Origin: an uncultured Bacteroidota bacterium
Lineage (GTDB): Bacteria > Bacteroidota > Bacteroidia > Bacteroidales > VadinHA17
DNA: 64,000 bases
NCBI GenBank assembly: GCA_903824785.1
Contig: CAIJYD010000022.1
Coordinates: 19,597-83,596, forward strand
Reading direction: 5' to 3'
Within the stretch, counting starts at the first letter, position 1, and each line of letters starts with the position of its first letter. The notes beneath the pieces are model-generated. The model did not search any database. It saw nothing but the letters and a program-made list of their open reading frames with translations, and was not told where the DNA came from. This document shows, piece by piece, positions 9,881-20,078 of this stretch. The translations under genes and the position numbers were made by a program.

Positions 9881-11440
9881 ATGAATAGGGATCTCTTAAT
9901 TAAGGAATTACGGGAAAAATCGGGTGAGATCTGGGACATTATAGTCATAGGGGGTGGTGCAACCGGGCTGGGGATTGCTCTCGACGGAGCTTCACGCGGA
10001 TATAAAGCACTCCTGCTCGAACAATCTGATTTTGCCAAAGGAACATCTTCGCGAAGCACAAAGCTGGTTCATGGCGGTGTTCGTTACCTGGCTCAGGGCG
10101 ATCTGCTTCTGGTGCTGGAGGCTCTGCACGAACGCGGGCTGATGCTGAAAAACGCACCTCATGTTACTTTCAATCAGGAATTTATCATTCCTGTTTATAC
10201 TGTTTGGGATGCATTTATGTATACTGTGGGGCTGAAATTTTATGATCTGCTGGCAGGCAGACTGAGCATGGGAAAATCATACTTCATTAACAAAAAAGAG
10301 ACAGTCAGGAGATTACCGCAGCTGAAACCGGAAGGGTTGAAAGGAGGAGTGGTTTACCACGACGGTCAGTTTGATGATTCGCGAATGGCATTGTCTATTG
10401 CTCATTCATGCGTCGAAAATGGCGGACTCGTCCTGAATTATTTTAAAGTAACCGGTCTGCTGAAAAGCGAAACCGGAAAAATAAATGGTGTAGCTGCAAA
10501 GGAAATATTTTCCGGTGAAGAATTCAGACTGAAGGCCGGACTGGTGATAAATGCTGCCGGGGTTTTTGCTGACAGTATAGCTTCAATGGATAACCCTCTG
10601 GCAAAGCCATCAATCAAGCCCAGCCAGGGAGTACATATCGTTCTCGATAAATCATTTCTCAGGAGTAGTTCGGCAATTATGATCCCGAAAACCAATGATG
10701 GCAGGGTGCTGTTTGCTATCCCATGGCATAACGAGGTTGTGGTTGGCACTACTGATACACCCATTAGCGAAATCAGTTTGGAGCCTGTAGCAACCGGAGA
10801 GGAGATAAATTTTATCCTTCATACTGCAGAAAAATATTTGGTTAAACCACCTCGAAGGGAAGATATCATAAGCATCTTTGCAGGACTGCGTCCGCTGGCA
10901 GCCAATCCTGATAATCCGGCCTCTACAAAAGAAGTTTCACGACGACATAAGATAACCCTTTCCCCTTCATCTCTTCTTACAATTATTGGCGGAAAATGGA
11001 CCACATACCGGCGCATGGCCGATGAAACACTCAATAAGGCAATAAAGGCAGGTCTCCTGGAAAAGAGAAAATGTGTTACCTCAGATCTTAAACTGGCAGG
11101 GGCTCCGATTGGTAGCTCCCCCGGTCGGTTTCATATTTACGGCGACAGGTCAGTTGAAATTGAGAAGATGATTTCAGACAATCCACTGCTTGGACAGCCA
11201 ATCAATCCGGGATTCCCATATACACGGGCAGAGATTAGCTGGATCTGCAGAAATGAAATGCCCTTAACTTTAGAGGACATACTTGCAAGAAGAACAAGGG
11301 CATTATTTTTAAATGCATCAGTCAGTGAGGAAATTTCAGCGGAAGTGGCTCGAATAATGGCAGAGGAGTTTGGATATGATGAGACCTGGCAGAAAGATCA
11401 GATTGAGTCTTACCATCAGTTAGTTAAAAACTATATTTAA
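9881..11440 (+). CDS. glpD: Glycerol-3-phosphate dehydrogenase (FAD-dependent)
   Basis: DIIVIGGGATGLGIALDGASRGYKALLLEQSDFAKGTSSRSTKLVHGGVRYL; 519 aa; adjacent to glpK. Confidence 0.95.
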   Translation: MNRDLLIKELREKSGEIWDIIVIGGGATGLGIALDGASRGYKALLLEQSDFAKGTSSRSTKLVHGGVRYLAQGDLLLVLEALHERGLMLKNAPHVTFNQEFIIPVYTVWDAFMYTVGLKFYDLLAGRLSMGKSYFINKKETVRRLPQLKPEGLKGGVVYHDGQFDDSRMALSIAHSCVENGGLVLNYFKVTGLLKSETGKINGVAAKEIFSGEEFRLKAGLVINAAGVFADSIASMDNPLAKPSIKPSQGVHIVLDKSFLRSSSAIMIPKTNDGRVLFAIPWHNEVVVGTTDTPISEISLEPVATGEEINFILHTAEKYLVKPPRREDIISIFAGLRPLAANPDNPASTKEVSRRHKITLSPSSLLTIIGGKWTTYRRMADETLNKAIKAGLLEKRKCVTSDLKLAGAPIGSSPGRFHIYGDRSVEIEKMISDNPLLGQPINPGFPYTRAEISWICRNEMPLTLEDILARRTRALFLNASVSEEISAEVARIMAEEFGYDETWQKDQIESYHQLVKNYI

Positions 11441-11446
11441 GAAAAA

Positions 11447-12943
11447 ATGAAAAAATTCATCTTGTCGCTCGACCAGGGTACTACCAGTTCCCGCGCAATT
11501 GTCTTCGATCGTGATGGCCTTCCGGTTGCGGTTGCACAAAAAGAATTTACGCAGTTCTTCCCACGGCCGGGATGGGTTGAGCATGATGCTGAAGAGATCT
11601 GGTCAACACAGGCAGGTGTGGCGCTGGAGGCAATAACCAAAGCAGGAATCGAAAGTACCGGTATTGCAGCCATAGGTATCACTAACCAGCGCGAGACCAC
11701 CGTTGTCTGGAACAGAAAAACAGGTAAACCCGTTTATAATGCTATTGTCTGGCAGGACCGGCGAACCGCCCTCTTTTGCGACCAGTTAAAGAGCGAAGGG
11801 CACAGCCGTACCATTCTTGAAAAGACAGGTCTGATAATAGATGCATATTTTTCAGCAACAAAAGTAAAATGGATACTTGATAACGTAAAAGGGGCAAGAG
11901 AGCTTGCTGAAGCAGGTCAGCTGGCTTTCGGCACTATCGACTCGTGGCTCGTATGGAACCTGACCCGAGGGAAATTGCATATAACAGATGTGTCAAATGC
12001 CTCAAGAACTATGTTGTTTAACATACATTCTCTCAAATGGGATGAAGACCTTCTGAAGATCTTCAATATCCCTGCCGGGATGCTTCCTGAGGTAAGGTCA
12101 TCCAGCGAAGTGTATGGTGAAACTACAGGTCTGTTTTCTTCCGGAATACCTGTTGCAGGTATCGCCGGCGACCAGCAGGCAGCTCTTTTCGGACAGATGT
12201 GTATTGAACCTGGAATGGTTAAAAACACCTACGGAACGGGCTGTTTTATGATGATGAATATTGGAAACAAGCCGATTGAATCAAAAAGCAGACTGCTGAC
12301 AACTGTGGCGTGGAAAATAGGAAACGAGACACAATATGCTCTTGAAGGAAGTATTTTTATTGCCGGAGCTGTAGTGCAGTGGTTGAGAGATGGTCTGGGG
12401 GTCATTAAGAAATCGGAAGATATTGAGAAACTTGCTGCCAAAGTAAAAGATAGCGATGGGGTTTATTTTGTCCCCGCTTTTGCCGGGCTTGGTGCACCCC
12501 ACTGGAACCAGCATGCCCGTGGAACTATGGTTGGTATTACAAGAGGCTCAACAGCGGCACATATTGCCCGCGCTGCACTCGATAGTATTGCTTATCAGAC
12601 ACTTGAAGTTCTGACAGCCATGCAGAACGACTCTGCAATTGATATCCGCGAATTACGGGTGGATGGAGGTGCTACAGTAAATAACCAGCTGATGCAGTTC
12701 CAGTCCGATCTGTTACAGGCAAAGGTAGTACGGCCGAAGATTACTGAAACGACTGCGCTCGGAGCTGCTTATCTGGCAGGCCTTGCTGTTAAATACTGGA
12801 GTGATGTGAAAGAGGTGAAGCAGCAGTGGCAGATGGACCGTACTTTCTCTCCGGAGATAAAAGCTATTGATAATCTGCCACTTATTAAAGGATGGCATCG
12901 TGCAGTCAGGGCTGCGAAGGTCTGGGCTGATGATTCCGAATGA
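11447..12943 (+). CDS. glpK: Glycerol kinase
   Basis: [50 protein letters not shown]; 498 aa. Confidence 0.97.
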   Translation: MKKFILSLDQGTTSSRAIVFDRDGLPVAVAQKEFTQFFPRPGWVEHDAEEIWSTQAGVALEAITKAGIESTGIAAIGITNQRETTVVWNRKTGKPVYNAIVWQDRRTALFCDQLKSEGHSRTILEKTGLIIDAYFSATKVKWILDNVKGARELAEAGQLAFGTIDSWLVWNLTRGKLHITDVSNASRTMLFNIHSLKWDEDLLKIFNIPAGMLPEVRSSSEVYGETTGLFSSGIPVAGIAGDQQAALFGQMCIEPGMVKNTYGTGCFMMMNIGNKPIESKSRLLTTVAWKIGNETQYALEGSIFIAGAVVQWLRDGLGVIKKSEDIEKLAAKVKDSDGVYFVPAFAGLGAPHWNQHARGTMVGITRGSTAAHIARAALDSIAYQTLEVLTAMQNDSAIDIRELRVDGGATVNNQLMQFQSDLLQAKVVRPKITETTALGAAYLAGLAVKYWSDVKEVKQQWQMDRTFSPEIKAIDNLPLIKGWHRAVRAAKVWADDSE

Positions 12944-13088
12944 GGAGTGTAATCTGATGACTGAAATATGCAAATTACAGATATACAGCTCTATCCGTTA
13001 CTGATGGAGATATTGCATGGCTTTTTAGAGTTGAAAAGAGATAAAAACGGGAACTGGAGTTAATTAATAATTATTAAAAATTTTAACG

Positions 13089-13802
13089 ATGAATGTATTC
13101 TTTGCTGAATTTATTGGAACCGCCATTATCATTGTTTTTGGAGGAGGTGTGGTCGCAAACGTTCTTCTCAGTAAAACCAAGGGAAATAACAGCGGATGGA
13201 TTGTTATAACATTCGGATGGGCTGTGGGGGTCTTTACAGGCGTATTGATTGCAGCACCGGTAAGTGGAGCACATCTGAATCCTGCTGTAACTCTGGCCCT
13301 TGTTCTTGCAAATAAATTTTCGCTTTCTCTTCTTCCTTTATATGTTTGTGCTCAGATGCTGGGAGCTATGTTCGGAGCTTTTCTTGTATGGCTGGCTTAC
13401 AAGCAGCATTTCGATGCCACTGAAGATGCCGATTTAAAACTTGCAGTTTTCTGTACTGCACCGAATATCAGAAACTTACTGTATAATCTTATAACGGAGG
13501 TGATAGGAACTTTTGTTCTGGTACTTGCTATCCTTTATATGGCTGCTCCGGAAGTTGGACTGGGTGCTTTGAATGCGTTACCGGTGGCCTTAGTTGTTCT
13601 TGGTCTTGGTCTCTCCATGGGGGGCCCGACAGGTTATGCCATTAATCCGGCCCGCGACCTTGGACCACGCATTATGCATCTCTTTCTTCCAATTCCGCAG
13701 AAACGGAACAGCGACTGGAAATACTCCTGGGTACCGGTTTTAGGACCATTTCTTGGAGCATCAATTGCTGCAGGAATATTTGTATTGTTTGGGTTATCCT
13801 GA
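13089..13802 (+). CDS. glpF: MIP/aquaporin family glycerol uptake facilitator
   Basis: SGAHLNPAVT and GYAINPARDLGPR NPA boxes; follows glpD-glpK. Confidence 0.93.
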   Translation: MNVFFAEFIGTAIIIVFGGGVVANVLLSKTKGNNSGWIVITFGWAVGVFTGVLIAAPVSGAHLNPAVTLALVLANKFSLSLLPLYVCAQMLGAMFGAFLVWLAYKQHFDATEDADLKLAVFCTAPNIRNLLYNLITEVIGTFVLVLAILYMAAPEVGLGALNALPVALVVLGLGLSMGGPTGYAINPARDLGPRIMHLFLPIPQKRNSDWKYSWVPVLGPFLGASIAAGIFVLFGLS

Positions 13803-13950
13803 AAGAAAAATATAATAATAAAAGAACAGATTAATTATCATTTTTGAATTGTTTCCAAAGAGATCCGGTACTTTTTGTACGTTAGCCCGGATTGATAGGC
13901 GAAGTAGGGGTATTACAATCCATAAATAGTTCACTATTATCCTTTTTCCT

Positions 13951-13958
13951 TATATTTG
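13951..13958 (+). promoter_or_regulatory. Bacteroidota-type -7 element (TAnnTTTG) upstream of the signalling operon
   Basis: tatatttg 32 bp before the ATG at 13990; matches the TAnnTTTG consensus. Confidence 0.5.
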
Positions 13959-13989
13959 CAGAGGGTTTAAGGAACCATAATTAAGTATC

Positions 13990-16900
13990 ATGAGCAAATC
14001 ATCGGATAAATCACAGGCTTTTTACGAAATTGCGATGGAAATAGGCCGCAGCCTCAACCTTTATGAGATGTTGAAGGCGGCACTCTTCGCTGTTATCAGG
14101 AAGCTGGATTGTCTCACAGTAATTGCATACAGAATCAATCCCTCATTGGACAAAGGCTTCAGTTCTGAAATGATATTTTCTATTCCGTATGCGCTGATTG
14201 CGAAAAAAACATACCTTGAAATTGAACATCTTATTCCGGATACTTTTACAGAGCGCAGCCTGAAAGCTTTCTGCAACAGATTGCCCACCAAAGGGCATTG
14301 TAACGAAGGACAGTTCTTTCATATTATGAATCTTCCCGGGTTTGGTTTTCTTCTGTTAGTAACACAGGATAAATTTCTGGACGAAGACGTTATCCGCACG
14401 CTGGAAGATATCAATGAAAAACTTGCTCATGCCTGCCTGGCTTGTGTCAGAAACGATGTTATGGAAGAAAGCGAAAGGCGATTCCGCCTTCAGCAGGAAC
14501 TTCTTCCAGAAATGTTATGCGAAATCAATCTCGAAGGAGAGGTTACATTTGCCAATAATTTTGCCATCCAGAAGATGGGATATTCAGAAAAGGACCTGAA
14601 AAACGGGTTTAATATCCTTAACATTATTCATCCTGACCAGCATGTGGAATTTATCAGGACTTTTTCCAGCTCATTAAATCAAAAAGTTATACTCCCGCAC
14701 GAATATACCATCATGAAAAAAGATGGTACTACATTCCCCTCACTTTTTTACACTAACCACCTGAAAAGAAATAATAAGATTGAGGGGCTTATTGGTGTAA
14801 TGGTCGACATATCGGAGTATAAGGAGAATGAAAAAAAACTGGAGCTTTATACTGAAAGGCTGGAACTGGCATTACTTGGGAGCGATGCAGGTTTCTGGGA
14901 CTGGAATATTCTTACAGGTGAGGTCTATTTCAGCGAAAGATGGTGCAATATGCTTGGTTATGATCAGTCTGAAATTGAGCCCAATGTCTCTTCATGGGGA
15001 AGTCTGGTTCATCCGGATGATATGCCATTTGTAAATGAAGTGCTTAACAGTCACCTCGAAAATAAAATACCTTTATATCAGACCGAACACAGGGTATTAA
15101 CCAAATCAGGTGAATGGAAGTGGATACAGGATACCGGCAAAGTAACCAAACGGGATCCTTCCGGCAAAGCCCTAAGAGCTGTCGGTACACATATTGATAT
15201 TTCTGAAAGAAGAGAAATTGCAGATCTTGCCAGGATTGAACATGAATTAAGTCTTAAATTAGCCAAATCGGGAAGTCTTGATCAGACTCTTAAAATCTGT
15301 CTGGACTCGGCGATTACTTTCCCGAAAATGGATTGCGGAGGTATATATATTAATGACGATGCCGACGGAAGCTATAGACTTATTCATCATACAGGCCTCT
15401 CAGCAGAGTTTGTAGAATCTGCTTCATTTTATCCTTCGACTTCAGAAAACGCCAGAATTATCCGGGAAGGAAAACCTTTGTATACCATACATAGGGATCT
15501 TCTTGATAATAGCAAAACTTTAGAAATAGAGACTTTAAAAGCTGCAGCAATACTTCCGATAGTCTATCTGAATAAAACTATCGGATGTCTGAATATAGCT
15601 TCACGGACATCGTTGGTTATCTCCGACTTTTCGCGTAAGGTTCTTGAAAACATTGCATTACATGTTGGCTCTTATATTATTCACGCCAGGAATGAAGATA
15701 AAATCCGCCAGAATCAGCAAGACCTTAATACTCTGTTTAACACAATAGATGATTTTCTGTTTATTCTGGATATGGAAGGGAGGATGATTTATTTTAATTC
15801 GACTGTTATTGAGAGGCTGGGATATACTGAAGAGGAATTATATCTTAAGCATGTATTAATGGTTCATCCACCTGCCCGGCACGATGAGGCAACTCTTAAG
15901 ATTCAGGGAATGCTGATGGGTACTGAACAGGTTTGCAGGGTACCTCTTTTATGTAAAAATGACTCTGAAATTCCGGTTGAAACAAAAGTTAAAAACGGTA
16001 CCTGGAGCGGAAGGGATGTTCTTATTGGAATCAGTCGCGATACAACTGAACGAATAAGCTATGAAAGGCAAATTAAAGAGAATTCCGAAAGGCTTGAAAT
16101 GGCTCTTCTGGCCAGCGATGCCGGTCTGTGGGACTGGAATCTGAATACAAATGAACTGGTTCTCAATGTGAAATGGAGCGAAATGCGGGGATTTAATTCA
16201 AAACAGGACAGCTACAATTTAGAAACATGGGAGAATCTTTTACATCCCGATGATAAAGCAACCACAATTACCGCCCTGAATAACCACCTCACCGGCAAAT
16301 CACCTTTTTATCAGGCAGAATACCGCTCCTTGACCAAGTCTGGAGAGTATATCTGGATCCTTGATACAGGGAAGACTATGGAGTATGATACTGACGGAAA
16401 GCCACTGCGCATTATCGGTACCAATATTGATATAACTTCAAAAAAAGAGAATGAAATTATCCTTCAGCAAAATCTGAGGCAGCAGGAGTTATTATCCGAA
16501 ATAGCCCTTGAGATTAATTCGCTCGAAAATTTTGAAAAGAGGATAAACGCCATTCTGAAAAAAATCGGTACCCATACCAATGTAAGCAGGGTCTATATTT
16601 TTGAAGATTTGAACGATGGTATTTTAACCAGTAATACTCACGAATGGTGTAATACTGATATTCTTCCTCAGATCGATGAACTGCAGAATATTTCATATGA
16701 AAATGATATTCCATCCTGGAAGAAATATCTTTTGGAGGAAGGGCGGGTTTATTCAGAAAATATTTCAGAATTACCAGAAGATCTGAGAGTTATTCTCGAG
16801 CCACAGGGAATCAAGTCTATAATTGTTTATCCATTATTTGTACAGGGTTCTTTCTTCGGGTTCATAGGCTTCGATGAATGCATCAGGAATCAGAACTGGT

Positions 16901-18483
16901 CTAAGGCTGAACTTGAACTTCTGCGAACGGTTTCCGGAATAATAGCCAATGCCTATGAACGTAAATTGATGGAGCAGTCCATTTTAGCCGAACGCGATAA
17001 AGCAAATAATGCAAACAAGGCTAAAAGTGAGTTCCTGGCTAATATGAGTCATGAAATCAGAACACCGATGAATGCTATACTTGGGTTTAGTGAAGCATTA
17101 TATCATAAGCTCGATTCTCAGCAGCATCGTAAAATGCTTAAATCGGTACTTAGCAGCGGAAACCTTCTTCTCTCCTTATTAAACGATATTCTTGATTTAT
17201 CTAAAATAGAAGCAGGTAAACTTGAGATTTCCCCGCAGCCGGTTGATCTGAAAAATGTCCTTCAGGATATTAAGTTGCTTTTTAACGATAAGGCCCATAA
17301 GAAAGGGATTGAAATAAACATCTTTATTGGCAGCGATTTCCCTGGCATCTTAATGCTCGATGAACTGAGAATAAAGCAGGTTATTTTTAACCTTGTAGGG
17401 AATGCCATTAAATTCACTCATGCAGGATATGTAAATATTCGGGTTGCCCTCTCTTATCGTACTGAAGATACTGGTGAGTTGATAATTGAAGTCGAAGATA
17501 CAGGGATTGGAATACCGGAATCGCAGCATGAAAGAATTTTTGAAGCTTTCGGTCAGCAATCGGGGCAGTCAAACAGGTTATATGGAGGGGTTGGCCTGGG
17601 TTTGGCCATTTCAAAAAGGCTTGTTGAAAAAATGAATGGTAATATTAGCCTGGCAAGCCAGGAGGGAAAAGGTTCAGTTTTTAAAATATTAATCCCTGAT
17701 ATTGAAGCCGGCAGCTCAGAGATAAGAAAAAAAGAAATTACGGATATATCTCAAAACTTAATATTTGAACCGGCAAAGATCCTTGTAGTTGATGATGTGC
17801 CTTCAAATATTCAGATCGTTGAAACCTTTCTTTCCTCATCCGGGCTTACAGTCTCTTCTGCTGAAAGTGGCGATATTGCCCTCGAGATTCTTAACCACAT
17901 TACCCCTGACCTCATTCTGCTCGATATAAGGATGCCCGGAATGGATGGTTATGAAGTAGCTGCAAAAATAAAGGCTAATCCATTGCTGGCCACAATTCCT
18001 GTAATTGCTTTTACAGCTTCAGTATTTAGTTCCGATAAACTGTGGAGCTCGGGCAATTTTGAAGGTGTCCTATTAAAACCGGTAAATCAATCTGAGCTAT
18101 TCACTCAAGTGGCTAAATTTCTTAAACATAGCAAAGTAGACACCGCTAAGGCAATAATCAGGGCAGATATTTCTACTCTGGAAAACATACCGGATAATGT
18201 TTTATCTTTACTTCCACAGATTATGGAAGATTTTGAGAAAACCATCATGCCTAAATGGGAAACCATCAATGGTCAACTTGTTTTATTCAGGATTGAGGAG
18301 TTTGTTGTTGAATTAAAACTGCTGGCAGTTAGGTTCGATTTCAGATTTCTTATTGATTATGCCGACAAGCTCTCTGAAGAACTTGAGAATTTGGATTTAG
18401 ATGCTTTAAAAGAAACTTTAATTGATTTTCCCCGTATAACAACCAAATTAGCTTCAATAACTAATATTCAAAATCATGAATGA
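13990..18483 (+). CDS. Multi-PAS/GAF hybrid sensor histidine kinase with C-terminal REC and HPt-like domain
   Basis: Repeated PAS/PAC blocks; ANMSHEIRTPMNAILGFSE H-box; GGVGLGLAISKRLVEKM; ILVVDDVPSNIQIVE...LILLDIRMPGMDGYE REC. Confidence 0.93.
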   Translation: MSKSSDKSQAFYEIAMEIGRSLNLYEMLKAALFAVIRKLDCLTVIAYRINPSLDKGFSSEMIFSIPYALIAKKTYLEIEHLIPDTFTERSLKAFCNRLPTKGHCNEGQFFHIMNLPGFGFLLLVTQDKFLDEDVIRTLEDINEKLAHACLACVRNDVMEESERRFRLQQELLPEMLCEINLEGEVTFANNFAIQKMGYSEKDLKNGFNILNIIHPDQHVEFIRTFSSSLNQKVILPHEYTIMKKDGTTFPSLFYTNHLKRNNKIEGLIGVMVDISEYKENEKKLELYTERLELALLGSDAGFWDWNILTGEVYFSERWCNMLGYDQSEIEPNVSSWGSLVHPDDMPFVNEVLNSHLENKIPLYQTEHRVLTKSGEWKWIQDTGKVTKRDPSGKALRAVGTHIDISERREIADLARIEHELSLKLAKSGSLDQTLKICLDSAITFPKMDCGGIYINDDADGSYRLIHHTGLSAEFVESASFYPSTSENARIIREGKPLYTIHRDLLDNSKTLEIETLKAAAILPIVYLNKTIGCLNIASRTSLVISDFSRKVLENIALHVGSYIIHARNEDKIRQNQQDLNTLFNTIDDFLFILDMEGRMIYFNSTVIERLGYTEEELYLKHVLMVHPPARHDEATLKIQGMLMGTEQVCRVPLLCKNDSEIPVETKVKNGTWSGRDVLIGISRDTTERISYERQIKENSERLEMALLASDAGLWDWNLNTNELVLNVKWSEMRGFNSKQDSYNLETWENLLHPDDKATTITALNNHLTGKSPFYQAEYRSLTKSGEYIWILDTGKTMEYDTDGKPLRIIGTNIDITSKKENEIILQQNLRQQELLSEIALEINSLENFEKRINAILKKIGTHTNVSRVYIFEDLNDGILTSNTHEWCNTDILPQIDELQNISYENDIPSWKKYLLEEGRVYSENISELPEDLRVILEPQGIKSIIVYPLFVQGSFFGFIGFDECIRNQNWSKAELELLRTVSGIIANAYERKLMEQSILAERDKANNANKAKSEFLANMSHEIRTPMNAILGFSEALYHKLDSQQHRKMLKSVLSSGNLLLSLLNDILDLSKIEAGKLEISPQPVDLKNVLQDIKLLFNDKAHKKGIEINIFIGSDFPGILMLDELRIKQVIFNLVGNAIKFTHAGYVNIRVALSYRTEDTGELIIEVEDTGIGIPESQHERIFEAFGQQSGQSNRLYGGVGLGLAISKRLVEKMNGNISLASQEGKGSVFKILIPDIEAGSSEIRKKEITDISQNLIFEPAKILVVDDVPSNIQIVETFLSSSGLTVSSAESGDIALEILNHITPDLILLDIRMPGMDGYEVAAKIKANPLLATIPVIAFTASVFSSDKLWSSGNFEGVLLKPVNQSELFTQVAKFLKHSKVDTAKAIIRADISTLENIPDNVLSLLPQIMEDFEKTIMPKWETINGQLVLFRIEEFVVELKLLAVRFDFRFLIDYADKLSEELENLDLDALKETLIDFPRITTKLASITNIQNHE

Positions 18484-18958
18484 GAACTTATATATACTGA
18501 TTGTCGACGACAACGAAGAGAATCTGAAAGTAGTAAGTAATTTTCTAAAGGAGCAAAAGTATAAAATAGCACTTGCCACAAGTGGTGAAAGCGCATTGAA
18601 AGTATTAGAGGTGAATAAGATAGACCTGATACTTCTGGATGTAATGATGCCTGAGATGGATGGATTTGAGGTATGTATGATATTGAAGGAAAAACCGGAA
18701 ACAAAGGATATCCCGGTCATCTTTCTGACTGCACGTACTGAAACCGATGATATTGTAAAGGGATTTCAGATGGGAGGGGCCGATTATATTAACAAACCAT
18801 TTAAAAAAGAGGAGCTGCTTGCAAGGGTAAACAACCATCTGCAACTTAAACAGGTTAGAGATTATCTGGTTAAATGTGAGATGGATACAAGAAAATCAAG
18901 GGACTATTTTATGCGAACTCTTTATGAACTTGGGAAAATAATGGACCGGAATAAATAA
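18476..18958 (+). CDS. Response regulator, REC only
   Basis: ILIVDDNEENLKVV, DLILLDVMMPEMDGFEV, KPFKKEELLARV; overlaps the previous CDS by 8 nt. Confidence 0.92.
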   Translation: MNENLYILIVDDNEENLKVVSNFLKEQKYKIALATSGESALKVLEVNKIDLILLDVMMPEMDGFEVCMILKEKPETKDIPVIFLTARTETDDIVKGFQMGGADYINKPFKKEELLARVNNHLQLKQVRDYLVKCEMDTRKSRDYFMRTLYELGKIMDRNK

Positions 18959-18969
18959 CTCTGTTTCCT

Positions 18970-20064
18970 ATGGTTAATTCAGGAAAATATATTCTGATTG
19001 TTGACGATAATATCAAAAACCTTCAGTTAACGGCTTCTTTGTTAAAAGGTGAAGGTTTCCTGATTAGTCTTGCGCAGAATGCTGAAACTGCGCTGATTCT
19101 TCTTGATCAGCTCATTCCTGATCTGATTCTTCTTGATATTATGATGCCTGGGATAGATGGTTATGAATTATGCAGGCTTATTAAGAAAAATGAAAAGCTC
19201 CGCGATATTCCGGTTATATTTCTTACAGCTAAGAATCAGACTGAAGATCTTACTGAAGGTTTTAATGCTGGTGGTATTGATTATATCACGAAACCTTTTA
19301 AACGCGACGAGCTGCTGATACGGGTAAAAACCCATATTGAGCTAATGTCATCGAGGAAAAAAATTCTGGAGATGAATAAGACCCGTGATAAGCTTTATTC
19401 AATCATCTCACACGACATCCGCACCCCCTTTGCAAGTATAGCATTTACAGTGAGTTCTATTGCAAACGGTTATCTGTCACCAGGGAGTGATGACTTTATG
19501 GAAATCATAAATCATCTGGAGAAAACAACTAGTGAGACAAGCACTCTTCTGGACAATCTTCTTGCCTGGACCAAGCAGAAAAGCGATGTAGTTCCTGTTG
19601 ACCCCCAAATGCTTCAAATATATCCTGTTATAATGGAGTGCATACAACTGCTTAAGGGGAATGCAGATAAGAAAAAAATTTCAGTAAGAGTGGATCTTTC
19701 TGACGAAATAAAAGCATTTTTTGATGAAATAACCATGCATGCGGTTTTTCGTAACATTATTTTCAATGCAATTAAATTCACTCCCGAGAACGGAATGATA
19801 TATATTAATGCCCACCCAGTTAATGATTTTATTCAGATAAGTGTAAAAGATACAGGCGTTGGAATTTCTGAGGAAGTAATAAATAAGATATTTGTAAATA
19901 ACGAACATTATACATCGAGGGGAACCAATAATGAGCAGGGAAGCGGTCTGGGATCTTTTATCATCAAGGATTTTATTAATATTAACCAAGGAAGAATAGA
20001 GGTAAACAGCAATCCGGGGTCAGGAACTGAAATATTGGTTTTCTTGCCATTAGCCAAATCTTAA
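18970..20064 (+). CDS. REC-histidine kinase protein
   Basis: N-terminal REC (DLILLDIMMPGIDGYE), SIISHDIRTPFASIAF H-box, GSGLGSFIIKDFI. Confidence 0.92.
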   Translation: MVNSGKYILIVDDNIKNLQLTASLLKGEGFLISLAQNAETALILLDQLIPDLILLDIMMPGIDGYELCRLIKKNEKLRDIPVIFLTAKNQTEDLTEGFNAGGIDYITKPFKRDELLIRVKTHIELMSSRKKILEMNKTRDKLYSIISHDIRTPFASIAFTVSSIANGYLSPGSDDFMEIINHLEKTTSETSTLLDNLLAWTKQKSDVVPVDPQMLQIYPVIMECIQLLKGNADKKKISVRVDLSDEIKAFFDEITMHAVFRNIIFNAIKFTPENGMIYINAHPVNDFIQISVKDTGVGISEEVINKIFVNNEHYTSRGTNNEQGSGLGSFIIKDFININQGRIEVNSNPGSGTEILVFLPLAKS

Positions 20065-20078
20065 CCTGAGATTATTAG

